A stretch of DNA of 17,700 nt. Origin: an uncultured Clostridia bacterium. GTDB lineage: Bacteria > Bacillota > Clostridia > HGM11514. This document shows, piece after piece, positions 8,254 to 13,755 of the stretch. How positions within the stretch are numbered: position 1 is the first letter of the stretch; each line of letters starts with the position of its first letter. The position numbers were made by a program, and so were the translations under genes. Location of the stretch: the NCBI GenBank assembly GCA_902478725.1, contig CABSMD010000030.1, positions 1 to 17,700 of the forward strand. The letters are read 5' to 3'. The notes under the pieces were generated by a model. The model was not told the origin of the DNA. It worked only from the letters and a program-made list of their open reading frames with translations, and did no database searches.

Positions 8254-8310
8254 AGTATGGGGGATTTTCCCTCAGGCGAGGGTGTATAAAATGGTCGGCC
8301 AAAGCCTTCC

Positions 8311-9183
8311 TTATTTTATGACTTCGTCCCAGCTTAGGGTCTTGCCGGTAAAGATGGATTTTACCTGTTCACTCGTCAGCCCGTCGACGGTGTTTTGCTT
8401 GTTGGCGATGACCGCGATGCCGTCGATTGCGATAACCGTGTCTTTTAGCGTTTCCTTTTCACTGTCCTTCAAATCACGCGACGCCATGCCGATATCGCAG
8501 GTACCGTTTGCCGCTGCCGTCATGCCGGAGGTGGAGTCGGTCTGCTGCACCTCAATCTCGGCGTTGGGATTGGCCTGGATATAGGCCTCCTTTAGCTTTT
8601 CCATGATTGGTGTGACCGAGGAGGAGCCTGACACGGTAATCTTACCGGACGGCTTGTTACCTGCATAGGGGGAGAGGGGGCCGCTGATCTTGATGTAACT
8701 TTCGCCGACAACCTCCTGACCGTCCTCGCTCAGGATAAAGTCGATAAAGTCTTTGGCCAGCCCTTCCGGCTCGCCCTTTGTGGCGATGTTGAATGGACGT
8801 GCGATTTCATACGTCCCGTTCACTACATTTTCTGTCTTGGGTTCGACCCCATCGATTTTAACGGCCTTAACGCTGTCGCTTAAGGAACCCATGGATACAT
8901 AGCCGATTGCATAGGGATTGTTCGCGACGCTCGTCAGCATGATGTCGGTTTTCATGGCGACGTCCGCTTCTTTGGTGGTCATATCTTTTTTGTTTCCAGA
9001 GGAGTCCTTCTCCTCGATGCCGAACAGTTCGATGAACGCGCCGCGGGTGCCGGAGCCGTCCTCACGAGTGATAACCGAGATATCCGCAGAGGTATCAAAG
9101 CCCCCGTCGCCGCCTCCGCCGCAGCCGGCAAACAGCGCGCCTGCCAATGCTGTTATACAAATCAGTGAAATTACCTTTTTCAT
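8311..9183 (-). CDS. pstS: Phosphate-binding lipoprotein PstS, circularly permuted
   Basis: A 290-residue lipoprotein that captures phosphate outside the membrane for PstCAB. It has a signal peptide with lipobox LFAGC (Cys21 lipidated) and a Gly-rich tether. The ligand-binding pieces are all present but in swapped order. Residues 34-166 hold VITREDGSGTRGAF, ANNPYAIGYVSMGSL and ARPFNIATKGEPEGLAKDFIDFILS, which form the second half in canonical PstS. Residues 180-290 hold KITVSGSSSVTPIMEKL, EVQQTDSTSGMTAA, CDIGMASRDLKDSE and IAIDGIAVIANKQN, which normally come first. The phosphate contacts (Arg40, Ser44-Gly45-Thr46; Ser of GSSSVTP 186-192; Asp230) are kept. The protein ends at IFTGKTLSWDEVIK, the point where the normal protein crosses to its second domain. 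The ATG is 9 bases after AAAGGA. First gene of the operon, under the box array just upstream. Confidence 0.93.
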   Translation of the reverse strand: MKKVISLICITALAGALFAGCGGGGDGGFDTSADISVITREDGSGTRGAFIELFGIEEKDSSGNKKDMTTKEADVAMKTDIMLTSVANNPYAIGYVSMGSLSDSVKAVKIDGVEPKTENVVNGTYEIARPFNIATKGEPEGLAKDFIDFILSEDGQEVVGESYIKISGPLSPYAGNKPSGKITVSGSSSVTPIMEKLKEAYIQANPNAEIEVQQTDSTSGMTAAANGTCDIGMASRDLKDSEKETLKDTVIAIDGIAVIANKQNTVDGLTSEQVKSIFTGKTLSWDEVIK

Positions 9184-9218
9184 CCTTTACACGATCCTTT
9201 CTTTTTATCGTTAACACA

Positions 9219-9284
9219 AGTATATAGCAGGTATGTAAAAACAAAAGGCTACCTTTTGTAAAATCTGCGTAAAGAATTTTACAA
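9219..9284 (-). promoter_or_regulatory. pstS promoter with PhoP-type box array
   Basis: On the - strand a -10 like element, TATACT (9224-9219), lies about 35 bases before the pstS ATG, with no convincing -35. Instead TTTACA-type hexamers lie upstream: TTTACG (9273-9268), TTTACA (9262-9257) and TTTACA (9239-9234), with start-to-start spacings of 11 and 23 bases. Weaker elements fill the remaining 11-base slots (TTGTAA, TAGCCT). Gram-positive PhoP binds direct repeats of TT(A/T/C)A(C/T)A at about 11-base steps from roughly -20 to -60. The three strong boxes fall at about -22 to -61 of the predicted start. This predicts activation by the operon's own PhoB under phosphate limitation. Confidence 0.75.
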
Positions 9285-9341
9285 TCCATAGTCTTTGGAC
9301 TGGCGGCAAAATTATTCCATCCGGCGAAAAAAACACCACGA

Positions 9342-9375
9342 AAAAGGGAAGATGCATTTTTGCATCTTCCCTTTT
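9342..9375. terminator. Intrinsic terminator after the Cys-rich gene
   Basis: A perfect 15-bp inverted repeat (9342-9356 and 9361-9375, 4-base loop) lies about 40 bases past the stop of the Cys-rich gene. On the - strand the stem ends in TTTTT and a second T run follows within about 10 bases, a good terminator that insulates the pst promoter from upstream transcription. It is A/T-closed on both sides, so it could also stop + strand transcripts. Confidence 0.85.
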
Positions 9376-9413
9376 CCAAAGGGTTTTTATGTGTGCTGTG
9401 GATCGGCTGTTCC

Positions 9414-10139
9414 TCAGTCTTTGCAGTGCGCCCGATAATCAAATACGTCCTCGCCGCAATCAAAATCGTCCTTCTGGGGCGGGAAGAATTCGTCAAACGG
9501 GAATTTGATGCGTTCAAACAGGTCGCAGGGGTTGTTGTCGGTAGCGGATACGCATTCCTTCTGCGGGATACAGAAATCAAATGCAGGAATCAGCAGCTGC
9601 ACATCCCTCTCCAGTTTGACAATCGTGAACAGGCCCATGGAGGCGAGTACACTCTTGTTGCCGCGCGGAGAAACGAACTCATCGTTAAAGCAGCCGCATA
9701 CGAAATCGGGGATACCGCCGATGTCGTCACAATCTGAACAGCAGCAGCAATCCGGCTCTACCAGCTTCGCACCCAGGCAGATCGGGTCTACGACCTCAAC
9801 AACCGCCTTAGGCATGTTACTCTTTTTCACCAACTGGGTATCGACCGCGTTGGGTTTGTATCTGGACGAGAAGATTTTTGCATTCCCCTCCGAACCAAAC
9901 AGAATGACCTTCTTGTCGAAGGTCGCCAGGCCGTCTACCTGAACCGGGGTTCCGATTCCGGTGAACACATCCAGCGTGACACGGAAGAAATATTTGATGT
10001 CGACCGTGAAGAAACCCTTGTTGAACGGTACCGGCTCAACGTCTGTAAAGGCTCGCTCAGCACATCCGTGGAAATATTTTCCTATTGTACAAGCATATAT
10101 TGTTGTTGATAGTATACCAAAATTTAGGCGTTTTGTCAA
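9414..10139 (-). CDS. Cys-rich clostridial hypothetical protein, probably 5'-truncated
   Basis: The frame gives up to 241 residues. From about residue 27 (AERAFTDVEPVPFNKGFFTVDIKY, given here by its ends) it reads as an ordered domain: a beta-rich segment with GLATFDKKVILFGSEGNAKIFSS, then NMPKAVVEVVDPICLGAKLVEP, a Cys cluster (DCCCCSDCDD, then FVCGCF) and GLFTIVKLERDVQLLIPAFDFCIPQKEC. I recall uncharacterised Firmicutes proteins of this type with an extra N-terminal part of 50-60 residues including a CRDKDC-like motif; that part is absent. The only start upstream of the domain is a TTG whose bases are the -35 box of a promoter, so it cannot be used from that promoter. No ATG, GTG or TTG lies in frame between the predicted mRNA start and the domain. 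The gene is probably broken by the junction near 10,070. Function unknown; a metal-binding or spore-coat role is only a guess. Confidence 0.65.
   Translation of the reverse strand: MTKRLNFGILSTTIYACTIGKYFHGCAERAFTDVEPVPFNKGFFTVDIKYFFRVTLDVFTGIGTPVQVDGLATFDKKVILFGSEGNAKIFSSRYKPNAVDTQLVKKSNMPKAVVEVVDPICLGAKLVEPDCCCCSDCDDIGGIPDFVCGCFNDEFVSPRGNKSVLASMGLFTIVKLERDVQLLIPAFDFCIPQKECVSATDNNPCDLFERIKFPFDEFFPPQKDDFDCGEDVFDYRAHCKD
10111..10139 (-). promoter_or_regulatory. Near-consensus sigma-A promoter pointing into the Cys-rich gene
   Basis: TTGACA (10139-10134) and TATACT (10116-10111) are separated by exactly 17 bases on the - strand. Only one base differs from full consensus. The predicted start of RNA is near 10,104. 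It lies in the AT-rich side of the composition break and reads outward into the truncated gene. An 8-bp inverted repeat (GATAGTAT 10108-10115 with ATACTATC 10149-10156) brackets it and may be an operator. Confidence 0.7.
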
Positions 10140-10208
10140 GCCGTTGTCATACTATCTCCTATCCCTGCATACTCATATACCAACCAATCCATGAAAGGAG
10201 CAATACAT

Positions 10209-10463
10209 ATGCAAGCACCGCAAACCATCAACGACATAGACGGCGAATACATTGTAAGCTACTGCAAGGAGCAGGGGCAGGAAGCCATCGACTGGCTGAA
10301 AGCAGTCTACGCAAGGCCAAAAAAGAAAGATAAAAACGGCGTGGAGCGGGACATTTCCTTTATTGAGGTGCGCAACGAATTTGCAAGGAGATATTTCCCC
10401 AGCCTTGCGCCGAAAGGCAAGAGCAAGAAGCAGACAATAAAGGACTTACTTGAAAATTTATAG
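10209..10463 (+). CDS. Small hypothetical protein (84 aa)
   Basis: The ATG at 10209 follows AAAGGAG by 8 bases; an earlier in-frame ATG (10191) overlaps that ribosome site and is unlikely. The protein is soluble and highly charged: an acidic N-terminal third (INDIDGEYIVSYCKEQGQEAIDWL), a basic middle (ARPKKKDKNGVERD) and a Lys-rich C terminus (APKGKSKKQTIKDLLENL). It reads like a small helical nucleic-acid-binding or accessory protein of a mobile element, but I do not recognise the family. A GC-rich hairpin terminator follows at once. Weak promoter elements lie in front (TTGTCA 10144-10149, CATACT 10168-10173, spacing 18). Confidence 0.75.
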   Translation: MQAPQTINDIDGEYIVSYCKEQGQEAIDWLKAVYARPKKKDKNGVERDISFIEVRNEFARRYFPSLAPKGKSKKQTIKDLLENL

Positions 10464-10473
10464 GGGTAGTATG

Positions 10474-10494
10474 GGGCGGCGCTATGCGCCGCCC
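10474..10494. terminator. Intrinsic terminator shared by two small convergent genes
   Basis: GGGCGGCGC (10474-10482) pairs with GCGCCGCCC (10486-10494) around a 3-base loop and is followed by TTATTGTATT on the + strand. It lies between the convergent 84-aa (+) and 72-aa (-) genes. The + strand T-rich tail makes it a likely terminator for the 84-aa gene; on the - strand it is followed by ATACTACCCC and would be weaker. Confidence 0.8.
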
Positions 10495-10502
10495 TTATTG
10501 TA

Positions 10503-10721
10503 TTACTTTACGGTTATATTTATTTTCTTTGCGTGTTCCTTAAATGCTTTGTCTAACTCTGTTATTATATTATCACGGATAGCGGTTTGTATCTGCTGGT
10601 TGGAAATAAGCGGTAATTTTTCAACTGCGCTTTCCCTTGACTTTAACCAATTAACCACTTCCGGTTCCAAATCTGTTTCCTGTATCCCATACTTTGTTCT
10701 TAAATATTCTAAATTTGTCAT
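10503..10721 (-). CDS. Small hypothetical protein (72 aa)
   Basis: The ATG at 10721 has AGGAG 8 bases upstream, and the frame closes with TAA at 10505-10503. The 72 residues are mostly helical and charged: MTNLEYLRTKYGIQETDLEP, VVNWLKSRESAVEKL, a Gln/Ile-rich middle, and a C-terminal LDKAFKEHAKKINITVK. No signal peptide or membrane segment is visible. The family is not recognised. It is convergent with the 84-aa gene across a shared terminator. The spacer upstream holds a long A/T-rich palindrome that separates it from the 357-aa gene on the same strand. Confidence 0.7.
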   Translation of the reverse strand: MTNLEYLRTKYGIQETDLEPEVVNWLKSRESAVEKLPLISNQQIQTAIRDNIITELDKAFKEHAKKINITVK

Positions 10722-10781
10722 ACAATCAACTCCTGTTAAATGGTTTTATTCCAGTTTTTCAAACGGTTCTGCGGTAGTATA

Positions 10782-10842
10782 GCGAACCCCGAGTATAATA
10801 TAACTAAAGTTATTATTTTATATTATATAACTCGGGGCTCGC
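10782..10842. repeat. Long imperfect palindrome between two minus-strand genes
   Basis: The left arm (10782-10803) starts GCGAACCCCGAG and runs into TATAATATAA. The right arm (10819-10842) is its complement with one mismatch in the GC part and a 3-base insertion in the A/T part. The centre contains another dyad, ATAACT-AA-AGTTAT (10801-10814). It lies 14 bp after the stop of the 357-aa gene. A GC base with a long A/T stem and no T run after it is atypical for a terminator. It could be a transcript end, an operator, or the trace of a small repeat element. Confidence 0.65.
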
Positions 10843-10855
10843 ATGGAAGCAACTT

Positions 10856-11929
10856 TTATCCCTGTTTCACCCTTCTATACCGCCCCCTTTCTACTCTTTC
10901 TATCCAGCCATAGAGACAATAGCGGTTAATTTGCCTGTCGTCATACCCTTGCCGACGTATTTCTGGCCGTGTCCATTCGTCCCCTTGCAGGCGGCTGAAT
11001 TTTTCCTGCGCTCGTTTCTTGCCCAGTTCAAAGTTGTGTTCGGCATTGTGTTCCCGATTGTATTGTGCCATTGCCTGTGGGTCTTTCAGGTCGTTTGCCT
11101 TTACAATCTTCACATCCTTTTCATAGTCAATGGTAAACGTCAAGCGGCTGTTTGGAATATCCCCCGTGTAAGGGAAGGGGGAATCCTTCTGGTTCACGCA
11201 CGCCCATACCCACTTCCCCAGCATTTCGCGCTCGTCAGATGGGATGGTTAAGTGTAACTGGCAGTGGTAATACAAATCCCGCATGGCTTGGGCATAGAGG
11301 ATAAAAAGCGGCGTTTTTGCCTTTGACGCAATTTTTATGATATGGCGGAACCTTATTTGCCCTTTCACATACGCTAACCAGACATCCCAGTTCATAGGAT
11401 ACCCTTGGAAGGTTGCGCGGCCTTCCTCCAATTCCTGATGATAGCACCAAACACCGTTGCACTTGCCGCGCACATCCAATGCCGCGCCAAAGGTTACCAT
11501 CTTTCTCAGCCCATCTTCCCAGCGCATACGCTGTATCAATGTGGAGCATGGCGGCTCCAATCCTCTGTCGGCGCATAAATTCCATAAATCTTCTTTATCC
11601 TGCTCGCTGACTTGCACCAAATCCAAGTGGTGCGCCAGTATTTCGTATTGCAACCGTGCGCGCTGGCTGCTGCTGAGGTAAAAGACGGTATCATCTGGGA
11701 ACTGTACCTTATACGGATGTTTCTTGTATTCTGGGAACACGGCTTTGAAGAATTCTTCTTGTTTGTAGAGCGTGCCGTCGTATTGAATGTAGTGGTGGAA
11801 CCCTCTGAATTCTTCATCGGTCAATATCATAGTCGGGTCAAAGGCACAGGGGCGCGGCTCGCCTACTTGCTTGTATCTTGGTTCATCTATCCAACAGATT
11901 GGCTTTCCTCGGAATGTAAATTGCTTCAT
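10856..11929 (-). CDS. Hypothetical protein (357 aa) with AbiEi-like winged-helix C terminus
   Basis: The ATG at 11929 lies 8 bases after AAAGGAG; the frame is open further upstream (to 12025), but that stretch covers the promoter. No signal peptide or membrane helix is seen. The main body is rich in Trp, Tyr, His and Arg (for example HHYIQYDGTLYKQEEFF, RARLQYEILAHHLDLV, CNGVWCYHQELEEG, FPYTGDIPNSRLTFTIDYEKD) and is not a family I can name. The last 39 residues (about 319-357) read WTRPEIRRQGYDDRQINRY then CLYGWIERVERGRYRRV. The order 'T-R-x-E-I-x3-G-Y-D-x-R-x-I-x-R-Y-x3-G-x-I-x-R-V-x-R-G-x-Y' matches the small winged helix found at the N terminus of AbiEi antitoxins, here placed at the C terminus. 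A DNA-binding role is therefore plausible. It has its own promoter and no close partner gene. Confidence 0.75.
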   Translation of the reverse strand: MKQFTFRGKPICWIDEPRYKQVGEPRPCAFDPTMILTDEEFRGFHHYIQYDGTLYKQEEFFKAVFPEYKKHPYKVQFPDDTVFYLSSSQRARLQYEILAHHLDLVQVSEQDKEDLWNLCADRGLEPPCSTLIQRMRWEDGLRKMVTFGAALDVRGKCNGVWCYHQELEEGRATFQGYPMNWDVWLAYVKGQIRFRHIIKIASKAKTPLFILYAQAMRDLYYHCQLHLTIPSDEREMLGKWVWACVNQKDSPFPYTGDIPNSRLTFTIDYEKDVKIVKANDLKDPQAMAQYNREHNAEHNFELGKKRAQEKFSRLQGDEWTRPEIRRQGYDDRQINRYCLYGWIERVERGRYRRVKQG

Positions 11930-11962
11930 AACTGACACTCCTTTTGCTCTTATTTCTATAAA

Positions 11963-12018
11963 GTTAGCAATAACTAACCTTATATTTCTATTATATCTCA
12001 AAAAATTTTTTAACGCAA
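11963..12018 (-). promoter_or_regulatory. Promoter and operator-like dyad of the 357-aa gene
   Basis: TTGCGT (12018-12013) and TATAAT (11995-11990) are spaced by 17 bases on the - strand, giving a start near 11,983. The 5' leader carries an inverted repeat GTTAG-N6-CTAAC (11963-11978), a good candidate binding site for the gene's own winged helix. A run of A then T forms the spacer and may bend the DNA. Confidence 0.65.
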
Positions 12019-12025
12019 AAGACAC

Positions 12026-12330
12026 AGAAAAGCGGGCTTATACTGTCCTTATGTTTCTTTGTGTCAATAAAACAATGCTTATATTTGCCTGATATGCCCT
12101 TTTATCCCTCACAGCGGGGCGGGGGTAGTTATGGGATAGCGGCTATTTGATATTGGAAGCGGCTGTTTGTCGGTAAACTTCCCGAACGGTGCGGCTTATT
12201 TTCAAACACGGTATAGACGGTCGAAAACGGCGATTAAGGTTAAGCTACATCTTGTATTATGAGCCGCTGAAAGCGGCGCAGACAGGGCACGCAGCCGCCG
12301 ACGGCAAGTGCATTGTCAAAACGAAAAAAA
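12026..12330. other. Non-coding stretch with direct repeats and a hairpin
   Basis: About 300 bases hold no convincing gene on either strand. The middle is markedly GC-richer than its A/T-rich flanks. It contains a direct repeat AGCGGCT(A/G)TTTG (12138-12149 and 12158-12169, 11 of 12 identical, 20 bases apart) and a perfect 6-bp hairpin GCCGCT-GAA-AGCGGC (12263-12277). It may be the remnant of a lost gene or a replication/transfer region of a mobile element, but nothing here decides between these. Confidence 0.45.
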
Positions 12331-12359
12331 GACGTAAACAGTTATTATCTGCTTACGCC
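12331..12359 (-). terminator. Terminator of the AAA ATPase gene
   Basis: In the - strand RNA, GGCGTAAGCAG (12359-12349) pairs with CTGTTTACGTC (12341-12331) using two G-U pairs, around a 7-base loop. Seven T residues follow immediately. It lies about 28 bases past the stop of the ATPase gene. Half of it recurs in the terminator after the MNT-HEPN gene. Confidence 0.85.
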
Positions 12360-12386
12360 TTGTAGTAATTTATATCAATGAAATCA

Positions 12387-13610
12387 TTATATCAACCATA
12401 CGGGCACAATCAAATTTTCCCTGCTGAGCGCCGACAATTCGTTTTTCATACATACCACCGCGCCAGTGCTACGGGGGACGGTTGCCTTATCCAGTACGGA
12501 AAACGCCTTTATCATGCTGTTATTGGGGGACGCGGATTTTTTAATTTCTATTGGGTGAAGCTGCCCGTCGCTTTCCATGATAACGTCGATTTCCCGCGCG
12601 TCCTTGTCACGGTAGTAATACAAATACGGCTCTTTCCCCGCATTGTAATAGGACTTTGCAATTTCACTGATAACATAGTTTTCAAAGATTGCGCCGTTCA
12701 TGGCGCCGCTTTCCAGCGTTTCTGGGCTGCTCCATTTAGTAAGATAAACAGCAAGGCCACAATCGGTAAAATACAGCTTTGGTGTTTTAATAGTACGCTT
12801 CAGCGTATTGTTGGAATACGGACGCAAATAGAAAATCAACCCCAGCGTTTCCAAAATCCCCAGCCACTTTTTGGCGGTTATCTGGTCGATAGAAGCGTCG
12901 CGGGCGATTTCCGCTATATTCAAAAGCTGGGAAGCCCTTGCCGCAACAGCGGTGATGAATTGCAGAAAATTCAAGCTGTCAATGGTAGGTAGCAACTCCC
13001 TGACATCACGGTCAATATAGGTGGAAATATAACTGCTGTAAAAAATGTCCCGATTGGAGTATGTTCCGCTTATAATTGCTGGCATGGAACCTTTCCAGAT
13101 ACGTTCAAATATCTGCATAAGGTCTGCTTTTTCAGCCTTGGCCTGTTTTTGCTTTAACTGCTCCAAATCCACCTGAAAGGGCATACTTGCACAGTGATTG
13201 TAAATCTCATTCTGTGAAAGGGATGACAGGTTTAATACAGCAACCCTGCCAGCTAAACTTTCCTGTATGCCTTGCATGAGCTTGAACGCTTGCGAACCCG
13301 TCAGCCAAAATTCCCCCGGCATATGGTTTTTATCCACCATAATTTTGATATAGGTAAACAATTCCGGTGCATACTGCACTTCATCAATCAAAATCGGTGT
13401 ACCATAGGTTTGAAAGAACAATTCCGGGTCGGTTTTTGCAAGCTGCCTTGCATTCAAGTCATCTAATGTAACATAGGCACGCCCAGTGCCTTCCATCAGC
13501 TTTTGCAGCATGGTTGTTTTGCCTACCTGCCTTGGGCCTGTAATTAAAATAGCGGAGTATTCCGATGATAACGCTTCTACAAGCGGCTCCATATCTCGTT
13601 TGATATACAT
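12387..13610 (-). CDS. AAA ATPase of the AAA_14/DUF4143 family
   Basis: A 407-residue ATPase of a family widespread in bacteria and archaea but without a firm role. The N-terminal AAA_14 domain has Walker A GPRQVGKTT (25-33), Walker B PILIDEVQYAP (72-82) and sensor-1 FWLTGSQAFKLM (101-112). A winged-helix region follows (about 225-262, LLNIAEIARDASIDQITAKKWLGILETLGLIF). The C-terminal DUF4143 domain holds LYFTDCGLAVYL and a PD-(D/E)xK-like signature: REIDVIM (Asp342) with PIEIKKS (Glu355, Lys357). Whether it cuts DNA is unknown. GAGGTG lies about 6 bases before the ATG. It is monocistronic, with its own promoter and terminator. Such ATPases are frequent in islands; some authors suspect defence or mobile-element roles. 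Confidence 0.9.
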   Translation of the reverse strand: MYIKRDMEPLVEALSSEYSAILITGPRQVGKTTMLQKLMEGTGRAYVTLDDLNARQLAKTDPELFFQTYGTPILIDEVQYAPELFTYIKIMVDKNHMPGEFWLTGSQAFKLMQGIQESLAGRVAVLNLSSLSQNEIYNHCASMPFQVDLEQLKQKQAKAEKADLMQIFERIWKGSMPAIISGTYSNRDIFYSSYISTYIDRDVRELLPTIDSLNFLQFITAVAARASQLLNIAEIARDASIDQITAKKWLGILETLGLIFYLRPYSNNTLKRTIKTPKLYFTDCGLAVYLTKWSSPETLESGAMNGAIFENYVISEIAKSYYNAGKEPYLYYYRDKDAREIDVIMESDGQLHPIEIKKSASPNNSMIKAFSVLDKATVPRSTGAVVCMKNELSALSRENLIVPVWLI

Positions 13611-13623
13611 AAAAGCACCTCGT

Positions 13624-13677
13624 TTCGGCTAATCTATACATTATATATATTATAGCCGAATTTTATGAAAAAATCAA
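13624..13677 (-). promoter_or_regulatory. Promoter of the ATPase gene with palindromic operator
   Basis: TTGATT (13677-13672) and TATAAT (13654-13649) are 17 bases apart on the - strand. An 8-bp inverted repeat, TTCGGCTA (13624-13631) with TAGCCGAA (13653-13660), has one arm over the spacer and the edge of the -10 and the other arm in the 5' leader. This placement fits repression by a dimer. The ATPase's own winged helix is one candidate binder. Confidence 0.7.
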
Positions 13678-13705
13678 TAGAAAATAAAAATAGGCATACA
13701 AAAAA

Positions 13706-13729
13706 GCGCAAGCAATTACATACTTACGC
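13706..13729 (-). terminator. Terminator of the MNT-HEPN gene
   Basis: In - strand RNA GCGTAAG (13729-13723) pairs with CTTGCGC (13712-13706), one pair being G-U, followed by six T residues. It lies about 27 bases past the stop of the MNT-HEPN gene and also precedes the ATPase promoter. The sequence CTTACGCCTTGTA (13723-13735) recurs at the ATPase terminator (12352-12364). Confidence 0.75.
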
Positions 13730-13755
13730 CTTGTAATCGTATTATTATGATTCAA

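Noticed and set aside
9360..9737. Open frames on the + strand opposite the Cys-rich gene
   Set aside because: No ribosome site; begin inside the terminator; the - strand frame has the conserved-looking domain.
10108..10156. Invertible (phase-variable) promoter
   Set aside because: The arms are only 8 bp and no recombinase gene is in the window; kept only as an operator candidate.
12378..12992. A 204-codon open frame on the + strand opposite the ATPase
   Set aside because: The - strand has complete AAA and DUF4143 motifs and its own promoter and terminator; the + frame is an antisense shadow.
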